A stretch of DNA of 64,000 nucleotides from Gemmatales bacterium (GCA_025060195.1 JANXCQ010000019.1:1-64000); one strand, 5' to 3'; shown: positions 44,511 through 53,726, numbered from the stretch's first letter. The notes: generated from the letters alone by a model not told the origin. Numbers and translations: made by a program.

Positions 44511-45875
44511 CTATACCAGTTTCGGATTCGGAAATAGCCTCCAACTTTCAGAGAAAGGTACTACTAAACCCTGCTCCAGGCGATGGCGCAGATAAATTAA
44601 CTGATTCCCCGGTTGAGCGCCCTCTAAGACGAGAGTGAGGGTCATTTCCTTGGTGCCCGGCGTCAGGTCAAGACCAACGCGTTCAGGTTCACTGCTCCCG
44701 ATAAACTCATGGACACAATCCCGCAATTGACTCAACAATTCATCCGTATCGCTGAACACACGTGGTATTAGATGACATAGATGCGTGCTCTTGCAACGTA
44801 GAGTCTGCAAAATTGGAAGGTAGCGCTCTGCCTTATCTTGCGTAGCTAAGATCAGGCACGATTCCGCCCCTGTACTTTCAATGGCAAGGTGTATCAGCTC
44901 AGGATTATCGCTCAGTATAGTAACTAACCCGGCTAATGAAGGCTTAGACCATTGCGCTTTCAATCGCGAGGCAATGCGGGGAAGCAATTTTTGGCGGTAA
45001 TAAGCCTTCGCTCGTTCTCGGTTGCGCTGAGCTAATCGTTGAAAATAACCTTGTAATTGTCGTTCCTTGGCATCGTCGGGGGGCGGTACCTCCAGTTCGA
45101 GGAGACACGGAGCCAATGCCTCGCCTAGGTTGGTCGTGTGTTCGGGCACACCCATAATTCTAAGGCTCGAGTCGCCACAGCAATAACGCTGGGCCTCCGC
45201 GACCTGGCTCTCGGGCACGAATAAGATTTGTGCCTTATGCCTGACAGCACAGGCGACTTTTGCCTCTAATAAACTGACCGGGATAAAGCCACTGCGACCA
45301 TCCCAGCTCGCGGTAATCCAAACATCCGGATTAGGTATAGGCATAAGTTCTAAATCGTCGGTTACTCGCGCACTTCTAACAAGAAGAAGACCAGCCGCTA
45401 ACCAGCCCCAGCCGGATTCTACCGACAAGTTGAGAGCTTCCGCCAAATCAGGAAACGATACACGAGGTTTATTTTTCAAGTCTAAATATAGGTGCCAGGC
45501 TATTCCTGGGTCATTTTCCTTGCCACAAGTTTGTGCGACGGCCTTCGAAACTTGCTCGGCCAATTTGATTAGACTCTTCGGCAGGCAACTATCAGGACCG
45601 TTTGCCGCGCACCAACGCAAGGGAAGTAAAAAGGCAGGCCGTAATGCGGGAAAATGATGGGGGTAACTCTGGGCGAACAAAATGGCACAACTTCCCGGCT
45701 TACACCGCCATGTACCGTTTACCCCCCTACGAAACTCCGGCGGCAACCTGTCCAATACTTCGTCGCGCAACCACCAATAGGCTAAGTCTCCCAGGCTTTG
45801 CAATAACTTAATTCGACCAGCTTTATCTAGCTGTTCTGGGTGACGACTAAGTAACTCGAGAATCCTCTCCACCAT
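44511..45875 (-). CDS. Putative Lon-like/CARF-like sensor protein
   Basis: The protein has 454 aa. Residues about 315-435 look like a CARF-type Rossmann domain: a first strand LVTILSDNPEL, then SCLILATQDKAE, and near the end VGLDLTPGTKEMTLTL, matching the TGGTKxM-like ligand loop of Card1/Can2-type CARF proteins. Residues about 145-265 resemble the Lon (S16) peptidase fold: RSGFIPVSLLEAKVACAV, then ILFVPESQ, and a final LRIMGVPEHTTNLGEAL. Lys206 sits where the Lon catalytic lysine is, but the GPSAG serine motif is not recognisable (ESGWGW is nearest). Both domain calls are by eye. It overlaps the preceding gene by 29 bp. Confidence 0.55.
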   Translation of the reverse strand: MVERILELLSRHPEQLDKAGRIKLLQSLGDLAYWWLRDEVLDRLPPEFRRGVNGTWRCKPGSCAILFAQSYPHHFPALRPAFLLPLRWCAANGPDSCLPKSLIKLAEQVSKAVAQTCGKENDPGIAWHLYLDLKNKPRVSFPDLAEALNLSVESGWGWLAAGLLLVRSARVTDDLELMPIPNPDVWITASWDGRSGFIPVSLLEAKVACAVRHKAQILFVPESQVAEAQRYCCGDSSLRIMGVPEHTTNLGEALAPCLLELEVPPPDDAKERQLQGYFQRLAQRNRERAKAYYRQKLLPRIASRLKAQWSKPSLAGLVTILSDNPELIHLAIESTGAESCLILATQDKAERYLPILQTLRCKSTHLCHLIPRVFSDTDELLSQLRDCVHEFIGSSEPERVGLDLTPGTKEMTLTLVLEGAQPGNQLIYLRHRLEQGLVVPFSESWRLFPNPKLV

Positions 45876-46998
45876 GGGAGGAGTCTCCTAGCCGCTGGAG
45901 GACTTCTACCGATTCTGGATCTAAGCTCCAAACCTGCATATTCGAACCAACTACCAGCTCCGGAGGTTGTTGCGCCTTCAGACTTGCCTCTAAGTCTGCG
46001 CCTGGAAAAGCAGCTACGCCGTCTTCCGTGATGCAGGTAACTACATGAGCCCAAGAAACTGGAGCGCCGACCAGCTCAGGAGCCGCCTCGCCTGTGGCAC
46101 GCAGAAAGTGGAGTCGTAACAGTTCCGGAAATTGCTCATTCGCCGACAAACTGCACACAGCTTCATACTGCCCGTCAGGAGAGAGCCAGCGTAAGGTAAC
46201 GGTTAAGGTTTCTCCTGCTGCTGCTATCCGTTTGGTAAACACCTTGTTCAAGAGGAAAAGCCGGAGAAGCAGGAGCGCGTTTTCATACCTGGCATATTCT
46301 ACCCGCCGAACCTGTTGCCAAACTGAAGCTGATGGTAATTCTGCTTCAGCGTGCTGAGTCAGTGCTTCTGCCCATCGCTCTAATTGACCACTAAGCCACC
46401 AGAATTGCGCGAAGCGATAGTCACCTCCTAACATTTGACGCCAATTTCGCAACAAAGGATACTGAGCTACGGTGCTGAGAATGTGCAAGCGGTCTGGAGT
46501 CCGTAATGTCTGATCTATTTGCTCAAATCGCTGTATAAGACTATCCAATGTCCTACTGTATTCGGCCCAGGAAATTTCCCCTTCGCTATAAGCCTCTAAG
46601 AGCGCTTCCTCAATGGCAATATAGGCGGCTTGAGCGTTCATACGTTCTTCCAAGAGGCTCAAACATAGTTCATCGCGTTCTAACGGCTCTTCGGTCTCGT
46701 CCCATCTTTGGGGTAGATCCTCGGCGTCATGAATCAAGTGATCCAGTTGGGACGCTAACGCTACCGCCGCCGCTTGGGCGATCACTGTAGGCAACGCACC
46801 GTCCTCGTCGCCCAGAGGAATATCATAAAGTCGGCAAAAGCCTAGTGCCACCGCGGCTTCCAGAGCTCGTGTTCGGCTTTCCTGGTCTGCCGGGGCGCCA
46901 TCCAACAGACTTTGCAGCTTCGCGCTGGACAGGGCATCGCACAGATCGTCAGCTATAGTTTTCCGAATTTCCTCAGCAAGGCGAGCACTGGCAGTCAT
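45847..46998 (-). CDS. Unknown protein of the sigma/CARF/M48 cluster (383 aa)
   Basis: I do not recognise a family. The N-terminal two thirds are acidic and mostly helical (for example the ERDELCLSLLEERMNAQAAYIAIEEALLEAY region). The last third turns beta-rich (LTVTLRWLSPDGQYEAVCSLS) and ends in an acidic tail. There is no signal peptide or membrane segment. Its 3' end overlaps the CARF-like gene by 29 bp, and it starts 23 bp after the 244-aa gene, so the four inner genes form one transcription unit. A role as partner or inhibitor of the neighbouring regulator is conceivable but has no sequence support. Confidence 0.7.
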   Translation of the reverse strand: MTASARLAEEIRKTIADDLCDALSSAKLQSLLDGAPADQESRTRALEAAVALGFCRLYDIPLGDEDGALPTVIAQAAAVALASQLDHLIHDAEDLPQRWDETEEPLERDELCLSLLEERMNAQAAYIAIEEALLEAYSEGEISWAEYSRTLDSLIQRFEQIDQTLRTPDRLHILSTVAQYPLLRNWRQMLGGDYRFAQFWWLSGQLERWAEALTQHAEAELPSASVWQQVRRVEYARYENALLLLRLFLLNKVFTKRIAAAGETLTVTLRWLSPDGQYEAVCSLSANEQFPELLRLHFLRATGEAAPELVGAPVSWAHVVTCITEDGVAAFPGADLEASLKAQQPPELVVGSNMQVWSLDPESVEVLQRLGDSSHGGEDSRVT

Positions 46999-47021
46999 GG
47001 CTATTATTCCATGCTAAGATT

Positions 47022-47756
47022 TCATATGTGGTTGGGAGGTTTACGGATTCCGAATTCACTATCATCCCATTCCGGGGCAAGCGTCCATTGTCGTTTCCTA
47101 AGCTTAATACGGCGGAGAGGCTCAGGCGATGACAACTTTTCTGCAGCAGGCCAGGAACCTAAGCGGCCACGCCAAATGGGCATAGGACCGCTTGTATCGA
47201 AGCCCCAGGTTTCTAAGTGCACCCAACGTAGGTTTGAGCTTGCAGCTGGTGTTAATACGAGGCATCCGCCTAGCTCGCGCAGTTCACAGTAGCGCCAGAC
47301 CAGATGTTGCACCGCACTCCGCCAACGCCTGGCTGGCCGACTCCACAAAGACGGACGCACATAGTATGCATTAGTTAACATTAGTTGCTTATCTTGAGCT
47401 CGCACATGAAAAACTGCTCCGCAGGGGCCCACTAAGGTCCAGACGCTAGAGTGGGCTGATAGTTCTTGAATAAGTACTAGAGGCCGGCAAAGAGCTGCCT
47501 CGACTTGTTGCCGAAATTGCTGGCACAGTTGATCGCTCAGTTCTGGCGTTAGCTCAATTTCCTTATAATACCATTGCACTAAACGCAGACATAAGTTTTC
47601 GCTTAGCCATTCTTCCCAATGGGCACGAGCTCTTAATAATTGACGCTCGACGAAATAGGCAAGGTTTTTCTCGTCAAAGGTCACTCGACAATTCTTGCCA
47701 TGAGGCGTCTGAGGATCGCGTGCGTCGGGTAAACCATCCCACTTACAAATTTTCAT
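47022..47756 (-). CDS. Unknown protein following the sigma factor (244 aa)
   Basis: This soluble protein without recognisable motifs is rich in Trp, Arg and Leu (LVQWYYKEIELTPELSDQL, then SSVWTLVGPCGAVFHVRAQD, and LRWVHLETWGF). The start codon overlaps the stop of the sigma factor gene in an ATGA arrangement (47753-47756), so their translation is coupled. Tight coupling directly behind a sigma gene is the usual position of an anti-sigma factor, but no known anti-sigma domain or zinc-binding motif is visible. The longer open frame upstream is not used. Confidence 0.68.
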   Translation of the reverse strand: MKICKWDGLPDARDPQTPHGKNCRVTFDEKNLAYFVERQLLRARAHWEEWLSENLCLRLVQWYYKEIELTPELSDQLCQQFRQQVEAALCRPLVLIQELSAHSSVWTLVGPCGAVFHVRAQDKQLMLTNAYYVRPSLWSRPARRWRSAVQHLVWRYCELRELGGCLVLTPAASSNLRWVHLETWGFDTSGPMPIWRGRLGSWPAAEKLSSPEPLRRIKLRKRQWTLAPEWDDSEFGIRKPPNHI

Positions 47757-48529
47757 GCCACCAAATCTCCTATAAGCTCTTGAATCCGGGATAACCGCAG
47801 CAGCCACTCGCGGCGCCGCCTCCAAATTACCGAGAGATGGTTACGAGTAATACCAAAAATCCTAGTTACTTCCTGCATGCGTTCTTTCGGGTCATCAAGG
47901 TTGATCAAGTTCGGGGGCGGGAAAGGTTGAGCCAGACCAGCTTGTTGCACCCAAGTTTGCCATTCCGAACGAGGCACACACACCCACAGTCCAGAACAAA
48001 CCAAAACAATCAGGCGGTCGCGTAAAGGTTGCCACGTGCGGACGCGTTGTAGATCCTCCTCCAGAAACTCGAACCGAAAGATATCAGGCTGATCGGTTTT
48101 ACTTGCTTTACCTGATAAGAGATCGAACGGCCTCACCTGGTCTCTTCCGTTTTCGTCGTCCGGCGGTTGTGTGCACATGAGGCCACCTAGGTCGCTTTCT
48201 AAGATTTCACCTTTTCCACTTCTCAGCTCATCTAGGATGTAGTTTCTGCAAACTTGGCGACACCACGCCACGAAGCGGCCCTTCTTAAGATGGTATTTTC
48301 CCTCCACGATCCCTAAGCACACATGGGACACTGCACATTCCACCAGATCGTCGTTTTTCGGTAGTCCCAGCCTCATGGCTGTAACCAACGCAATTTGCTT
48401 GATGATCGGTAACAGTTTTCGCATGCACTCGTTGCGAAATTCCTCCGGACGGTTTTTCTCATAGTAAAGCTCAATCAATTGCTGGGGATCCTCGGGCAAC
48501 TGGTCTTTCGACGACAAGTCCGATGTCAT
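47753..48529 (-). CDS. Divergent ECF-like RNA polymerase sigma factor
   Basis: The protein has 258 aa. A region 2-like part (about 30-105) includes DLVECAVSHVCLGIVEGKYHLKKGRFVAWCRQVCRNYILDELR. A region 4-like helix-turn-helix lies at the end (MQEVTRIFGITRNHLSVIWRRRREWLLRL, about 218-246). The ~100-residue middle segment is longer than in common ECF factors and contains an acidic stretch (QPPDDENGRD). It starts the cluster with a clear AGGAG site before the ATG at 48529, and its end is coupled to the next gene. Confidence 0.75.
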   Translation of the reverse strand: MTSDLSSKDQLPEDPQQLIELYYEKNRPEEFRNECMRKLLPIIKQIALVTAMRLGLPKNDDLVECAVSHVCLGIVEGKYHLKKGRFVAWCRQVCRNYILDELRSGKGEILESDLGGLMCTQPPDDENGRDQVRPFDLLSGKASKTDQPDIFRFEFLEEDLQRVRTWQPLRDRLIVLVCSGLWVCVPRSEWQTWVQQAGLAQPFPPPNLINLDDPKERMQEVTRIFGITRNHLSVIWRRRREWLLRLSRIQELIGDLVA

Positions 48530-48712
48530 GTCACTTCTCCTAAGCCCTTGCAATTCTGTAGTCCTGTGACCATCAAGGATGATAGCTGCTTAACCGGTAA
48601 AAAATCTACTGCCCGATAAGTTACCTCATGGAGAAGCACTATATTCTCATCTAAGAATCAACACGAAATTTTTCTATTGCAGAGCTTCCGTATGCTATCC
48701 TCAGGAAAAGAG

Positions 48713-49642
48713 TTAGGCCGCGTACTTCTTGCGCATCTGGTCAAGAAAGCGTTTACAATCAGCGGTCACCGTCCAAGCGTCGGGCCAGAAGCAGAGATCT
48801 ATACACCACCAGTCGGAGGGGATGTCGGCCTTGAGAAGTGCCGGGATGACTAAGTCCCAGTTAATCAGTCCCTTGCCGAAAGGAGCGTGGGTGCTGGTTT
48901 CGTCGTTACCGTGTTCGTCCTTATGACAGGTGCCATCTGAATCAATTAAATGAAGGTGGGTGATCTTGCCTTGAAGCTTTTCCAGTAATTCTAGTATGCC
49001 GCCTGGTAACGTTTCTTTATTTCCAGGTTGGCGAGCGCCGATGACGCTCACCATATAGGCGTGGCTGGTGTCAAAGAGCACACCAAAGTTCGGATTACCG
49101 AGACTGCGGACTTCGTCAACAATTGAGACGATTTCCGACGGTTTGTTGAAAGCAAATCCTGGTTCGAATTCCCAGGCGACGCGCATACCCCGGTCTGCCG
49201 CGATCTTAGCGCAGCGATCCCATGCTTTGACAATGCGTTCGCGACCCAAACGAGGATCTATACCAGTTTTCTCGAAGATATCAGGCGGTTCTAACGTGTC
49301 CACACGGATGAGATCGATCCCTAAATCTTCAGCAAAAAATACGTTACGAGCGAACTCCGCTATATAAGGCCCACTATCAGGGACGCTAATTAGCTTATGC
49401 ATCCATAGATTCGCCGCTAGGCCGGAAAACTCTAAGCCGTGGTCGTGCACTTCCTTGCGGAGCACCTGTCGTTTCTTCGGGGTATCGTACTGGTCGGGGT
49501 TGGGATGGGGCGGGAAACCACCTAATTCGACGCCGTCGAAGCCCATGTCTTGGAGTCGGTGTAGCACTGTATGAAAATCTACGGGATTGTTCTTATAAGG
49601 CCCTAAGACATAAGCCCAGCTACCAATGGAAATTTTTTTCAT
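48713..49642 (-). CDS. Sugar phosphate isomerase/epimerase (xylose isomerase-like TIM barrel)
   Basis: The protein has 309 aa in the AP endonuclease family 2 fold: MGFDGVELGGFPPHP, IRVDTLEPPD, then AWEFEPGFAFNKPSE, VLFDTSHAYM, and ITHLHLIDSDG. The Glu, Asp, His and Glu metal-binding positions are spread along the barrel. Enzymes of this type isomerise or epimerise free or phosphorylated sugars and inositols. The substrate is unknown. It follows the cupin gene by about 97 bp on the same strand, and the pair may act on the same sugar. Confidence 0.87.
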   Translation of the reverse strand: MKKISIGSWAYVLGPYKNNPVDFHTVLHRLQDMGFDGVELGGFPPHPNPDQYDTPKKRQVLRKEVHDHGLEFSGLAANLWMHKLISVPDSGPYIAEFARNVFFAEDLGIDLIRVDTLEPPDIFEKTGIDPRLGRERIVKAWDRCAKIAADRGMRVAWEFEPGFAFNKPSEIVSIVDEVRSLGNPNFGVLFDTSHAYMVSVIGARQPGNKETLPGGILELLEKLQGKITHLHLIDSDGTCHKDEHGNDETSTHAPFGKGLINWDLVIPALLKADIPSDWWCIDLCFWPDAWTVTADCKRFLDQMRKKYAA

Positions 49643-49739
49643 GATCGGCTTACCTCCTGATTAGGGAAATATCTAAGCATTTAGGAACAGGGATGCATAG
49701 CTAGCTGGATTATGATTCATCCGATAAGGGGAAGCGCAC

Positions 49740-51059
49740 TTAGTAGCGCAGTCGCTTATGATCACCGACATTAGGAGCGTCGGGATTAGTATCTGGGCCG
49801 AAATAGCGTAAGGTGACTAGTGGCTCCGTACCGGTATTTTCGAAAACGACTCCTGCGCGTGCAGCATCATAAGTTACGAAGACTTCATCGTTCGTGAGTT
49901 CACCAAAACGAATCATCGCAGGGGTTTCTAGGTCAAACTTACCGATGCGGCCACGGCCTTGCACCGTGATGAGTCCATAAGCCCCGTTATCGCGAATGGT
50001 AACTTTGACTCCCGGCTGGATCGTCAGTTCCTTCGCGGTAAATAGTTCCTTCCCATCTATTTTCCCGTACACCACCCAGCGGTCTAGATAGCCCTCGCTT
50101 TGGGTGTTTGCTACGGGAATAGGTTCTAAGTAATGATGGTCTTTAAAATAGGGATCGACGTTGGCTTCCCAGTCGAGCTGTTCGACGAGATAATCTAGAT
50201 CTTGATGTTTTTCACGAGGTACATCCTTGACTAAGAGATCCCAGGGTACAGGTCGGCCTTCGACCATGGATTGGTACATGGCAAAGACGTCGGAACCCCA
50301 TTGCGGTTCATAAGTCACTAAGGAGCCGGGTGCATGTAAGATACAGGGCGGAACGAGCCAGCCCGTTCCTGGTTGTAAACGATAGGCTTTACTGTAGTTG
50401 AGGATGCCGTTATCTCCCTGATGCCAACGTTCTAAACATCGGCGAATGTCCTCCTTAGTCGTGCCTGGCTCTAAGCCGAAGAAAGTATAGGGAAAATTGT
50501 TGCAGATGCTATTGAGCTGTGGCGGGAAATAATAGGCTTCAGGTTTACCTTGCTGGCCGACTAAGGCCGCTTGCTTATCGTTTTGATGCATATGATGCGG
50601 GATGGGGCCTAAGTTGTCGAAGAATTTACTATAGACGGGCCAGCGCTTATATTTGTCCCACATTGGCTGACCAATAAACAGGGGACCTTCCAGTTCGATA
50701 GCTTCCTTGAGTGTGACAAACTTCCGGCCTTGGTAAACGATATAACTCAGGCCTTCGTCCCAGGGAGCGCCTTCATTAGCTGCCGGCGTGGTTGAGGCAA
50801 ACCAACGTTCGTCAATGCCGCCGCGATGAGCGCCCAGGGCATAGTAATCATCCGGATGGAGTTTGAGCCGTTTGCCAGGCATCAGGAACGAACGCGGTAC
50901 CCAGGTGGGGGCCAGTCGGACAATTCCCTCGCCGGTTTCCACGATTTCGCGGATTTGTTGGGAAGTGACGGCGGGTCGGCGAACGACGTCAGTAACACGG
51001 GGCTTTTTCGCTTCGGGGCTTTTTTTGACCTGAGGGGTGCGGGCCATTTTACGCGCCAT
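49740..51059 (-). CDS. Cupin-type protein related to class I mannose-6-phosphate isomerase
   Basis: The protein has about 439 aa. The central HHMHQND motif corresponds to the metal-binding histidine region of phosphomannose isomerases. Supporting segments are TGWLVPPCILHAPGSLVTYEPQWGSD and a second cupin half with ELTIQPGVKVTIRDNGAYGLITVQG. The N-terminus is a basic, Lys/Ala/Pro-rich stretch (MARKMARTPQ...). The ATG at 51059 has an AAGGAG site. The longer frame has no support. A sugar isomerase role is inferred from the fold and from the neighbouring sugar isomerase-like gene. Confidence 0.72.
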   Translation of the reverse strand: MARKMARTPQVKKSPEAKKPRVTDVVRRPAVTSQQIREIVETGEGIVRLAPTWVPRSFLMPGKRLKLHPDDYYALGAHRGGIDERWFASTTPAANEGAPWDEGLSYIVYQGRKFVTLKEAIELEGPLFIGQPMWDKYKRWPVYSKFFDNLGPIPHHMHQNDKQAALVGQQGKPEAYYFPPQLNSICNNFPYTFFGLEPGTTKEDIRRCLERWHQGDNGILNYSKAYRLQPGTGWLVPPCILHAPGSLVTYEPQWGSDVFAMYQSMVEGRPVPWDLLVKDVPREKHQDLDYLVEQLDWEANVDPYFKDHHYLEPIPVANTQSEGYLDRWVVYGKIDGKELFTAKELTIQPGVKVTIRDNGAYGLITVQGRGRIGKFDLETPAMIRFGELTNDEVFVTYDAARAGVVFENTGTEPLVTLRYFGPDTNPDAPNVGDHKRLRY

Positions 51060-52010
51060 AGATGTAGTCTCCTTCGCAGTGTCTGCATCGCGACCGAGGT
51101 CGCACCTTGCGGCTCGGCACTTGCTTCTGGCTCGCATTATAGTGAAAAAGCCACGTCCTGCCGAGGTGTCCGGGTTCTTGTGCTGACCATTACGGACTCG
51201 CTCATTGACGCTGCCGATCGTTGCCCGATTTATTACCGCTGTATCTAAACGCGGCATGACTGGGTTGATCGAAATGGTGCTCCAGCACCGCGCGGAAGCA
51301 CGCTTTTGGGATAACTAGCCGGGCAGAACGTTATTGCTCCCGGAAAATACAAATTGAAAATGAGCCCTTAGGCAGAGGGGTTAGCCTCCCCACGGCCATA
51401 GAAAGACGTAGCAAAAATGCAATATGTCGCGATGGGCGAACCGAGAATTAAGCTTAGGCAACGGATACACGGTCAGACAGACGGTCGCGATCGGGTATAC
51501 CAATAGCGACTGCCGCTCGGAGCCCCGACTAAGTCGGGGGTATAAGCATAATCGCCGCGTAGTACGGCGTCGCCTCGTGTCTTCATTTGCTGAGGCCCAC
51601 CTAATAAGTCGCGCAAGTTACGGTCGCATCTATGCAAGGCCAGAACTGCGGCGGACGGCATGTGCCACGGCTCATGTCTTACTTTACATAAGCATGAGAG
51701 AAATTAATGAGCAGATCTTGCGTGTGAACGCAGAGTATTTTCGGTTGTTGGAAAATGATAAGTATAGTCGCGGATTATTAGCTTAGACTGTAATGCAGAC
51801 TAATATGAATTGGCGTGGGCCAGCGACCATCAGCTATATTGGTGGCGTGCGGGCATACCGTTCACTAGGTGGTTAGTGTTTATACATGTCTAAGCGGCAT
51901 AGTTAATTCGGACGGTGTCATCGCAACTTAGCTAAGTGCTTTGCCCCGATCTTTTGCAACCTGATCTGGAGTTTACCTAAGTGCAGACGCAGGATGATCA
52001 GACTTGGGCA
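51060..52010. other. About 950 bp without a convincing gene
   Basis: A plus-strand open frame of 120 codons (51424-51786) has no family resemblance or ribosome binding site. A perfect 7-bp inverted repeat lies at 51523-51539, listed separately. The rest is AT-richer than its surroundings and shows no RNA gene. Confidence 0.45.
51523..51539. repeat. Short palindrome CCCCGAC-TAA-GTCGGGG
   Basis: A perfect 7-bp inverted repeat with a three-base loop. Neither side is followed by a T-tract, so it is not a classical terminator. It could be a REP-like element, but only this copy is seen in the window. Confidence 0.45.
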
Positions 52011-53726
52011 TTAGGACTGCCGCAGACGACGGCGCAGGACTTTGCCGAGGAAGTTCTTCGGTAATTGTGGTACGATGTGAAATTTGCGAGGTCGCTTGTA
52101 TTTGGCCAGATGTTCATCACAGAAATCGTCTAACGCTTTTAAGTCGAGTTGACCCTCGCGTGGCACAACGTAAGCCACTACCACCTCGCCTCGCTGGGGA
52201 TCGGGTTCTCCGATCACAGCCGCCTCTGCTACCTGCGGAAATCGAAGTATGACTTCTTCCACTTCGGCGGGATAAACGAGGAAGCCGCTGGTTTTGATGA
52301 TGTCCCGTTTGCGGTCCACGATAGTGAAATAACCGTCGGCATCGCGTCGGGCCAGGTCGCCAGTGTAGAGCCAACCGTGGCGTAAGGCGAGGGCTGTCTC
52401 CGTGGGGTTGCGCCAGTATCCGAGCATGACTTGAGGGCCACGGACAATTAATTCGCCAACTTCGCCGACAGGAAGTTCGGTGCTGCCGTCCAAGGCGTCC
52501 ACAATGCGGGCTTCGGTGTCTGGTAAGGGGATGCCGATGGTTCCGGGGCGGTTGTATTCGGGGACGAGGGGATTGGCGTGGGTAACAGGCCCTGCTTCGG
52601 TGAGGCCATAGCCTTCGATAATTCCTTGGGCGCCGTAGCGTGCGAATTCTTCGCGGATGGCGGAATCGAGTGCCGAGGCCCCGGAGATCACCGTGCGAAT
52701 CGAGGAGAGGTCAGGACGTGAGGCACGGTCATGCCAGTGACGCAGCACGCGGTTCAGCGCGGCTAACATCGCGGGGACTGCGGGGAAAATTGTCGGGCGC
52801 CAACGGTGGATGAGCTGCAAAGTGGCATGGGTTTCAAAGCGGGGATGGAGGTGGATGCTGGCGCGCATAGCAATCCCCGCTAACGCGCACACGGTCAGCC
52901 CGTAGGCATGGAAAAGCGGTAGGACGCCGAGGATGCGCTCTTGCCCGTCGTGAGCCAGGCTCCAGGCCCGTAATTGCCAGGCGTTGCATAGCAGGTTGCG
53001 ATGGGAGAGCATGACGATTTTCGGCGAACCTGTGGTGCCACCGGTCGGAGCCAGGATCGCTAACGCGTCTAAATCCCCGTGGGCACCCAAAGAGTCGCGC
53101 GGGGCATAGTCGAGCAGATGGGGGAACGACACAAAAGGCTCACGGGTGACAAGGTGGAAATGGCCCTGTTTGCGGAGCCGTTCGATGCGGTAAAGCAGAC
53201 TCTTGAATACCGGCAGTCGCTCGGCCAACGAAATGACAAACACGCGTTCGAGGCGTTGGCGTTGGAGAGCGAGGCTAAGATGAGGCGTGAACAAATCCAG
53301 GGTAACGACATATCGGCACTCGGTGAGTTCGAGGAGGCGTTCGATTTCTTCGGGAACATAAAGAGGGCTGAGTTGTACGATATGTCCGCCTAACGACCAG
53401 ACGGCAAAAAGTGTCACTAGGTATTCGGGCACGTTTGGGAGTAACACGCCGACTGCTGTGTTCTCACGCACGCCCGCATGCTGTAGTCCATGAGCGACGC
53501 GGCAAACTTGGTCGTAAAGTTGATGGTAAGTCAAGCGTTGCTCTAACAGGGTGCAGGCGAGATGGTGCGGAAAGTCGGAGGCCGCGGTCGCGAGCAAACT
53601 GGGAAGATTGCCTCGGGGATACTCCAGACTGGCGGGTACGCTTGGTGGATAAAATCGCAGCCAGGGACGTTCTGCCAGAAGGTCAACTTCGTGCGAACTG
53701 GCAAGGTCGAATCGGTGCTGGGTCAT
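52011..53726 (-). CDS. AMP-dependent synthetase/ligase (long-chain acyl-CoA ligase-like)
   Basis: The protein has about 571 aa in the ANL superfamily. The P-loop-like motif is TGGTTGSPK, with YGLTEAGPVTH, then GWLYTGDLARRDADGYFTIVDRKRDIIKTSGFLVYPAEVE, and the C-terminal catalytic lysine in LPKNFLGKVLRRRL. The N-terminus (RPWLRFYPPSVPASLEYP) is typical of FadD-like enzymes. It should activate a fatty or other carboxylic acid to its CoA ester. The ATG at 53726 is preferred. A GTG at 53798 overlapping the upstream stop codon is possible and would mean translational coupling with the PPC gene. Confidence 0.9.
   Translation of the reverse strand: MTQHRFDLASSHEVDLLAERPWLRFYPPSVPASLEYPRGNLPSLLATAASDFPHHLACTLLEQRLTYHQLYDQVCRVAHGLQHAGVRENTAVGVLLPNVPEYLVTLFAVWSLGGHIVQLSPLYVPEEIERLLELTECRYVVTLDLFTPHLSLALQRQRLERVFVISLAERLPVFKSLLYRIERLRKQGHFHLVTREPFVSFPHLLDYAPRDSLGAHGDLDALAILAPTGGTTGSPKIVMLSHRNLLCNAWQLRAWSLAHDGQERILGVLPLFHAYGLTVCALAGIAMRASIHLHPRFETHATLQLIHRWRPTIFPAVPAMLAALNRVLRHWHDRASRPDLSSIRTVISGASALDSAIREEFARYGAQGIIEGYGLTEAGPVTHANPLVPEYNRPGTIGIPLPDTEARIVDALDGSTELPVGEVGELIVRGPQVMLGYWRNPTETALALRHGWLYTGDLARRDADGYFTIVDRKRDIIKTSGFLVYPAEVEEVILRFPQVAEAAVIGEPDPQRGEVVVAYVVPREGQLDLKALDDFCDEHLAKYKRPRKFHIVPQLPKNFLGKVLRRRLRQS

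Noticed and set aside
42212-48529. CRISPR locus around the CARF-like gene
   Set aside because: No repeat-spacer array, Cas10, Cas7 or Cas6-like protein is visible anywhere in the window, so any CRISPR connection would have to act from another locus.
51424-51786. Plus-strand open frame of 120 codons before the acyl-CoA ligase
   Set aside because: No ribosome binding site, no family resemblance, and it runs through the CCCCGAC palindrome, so it is probably accidental.
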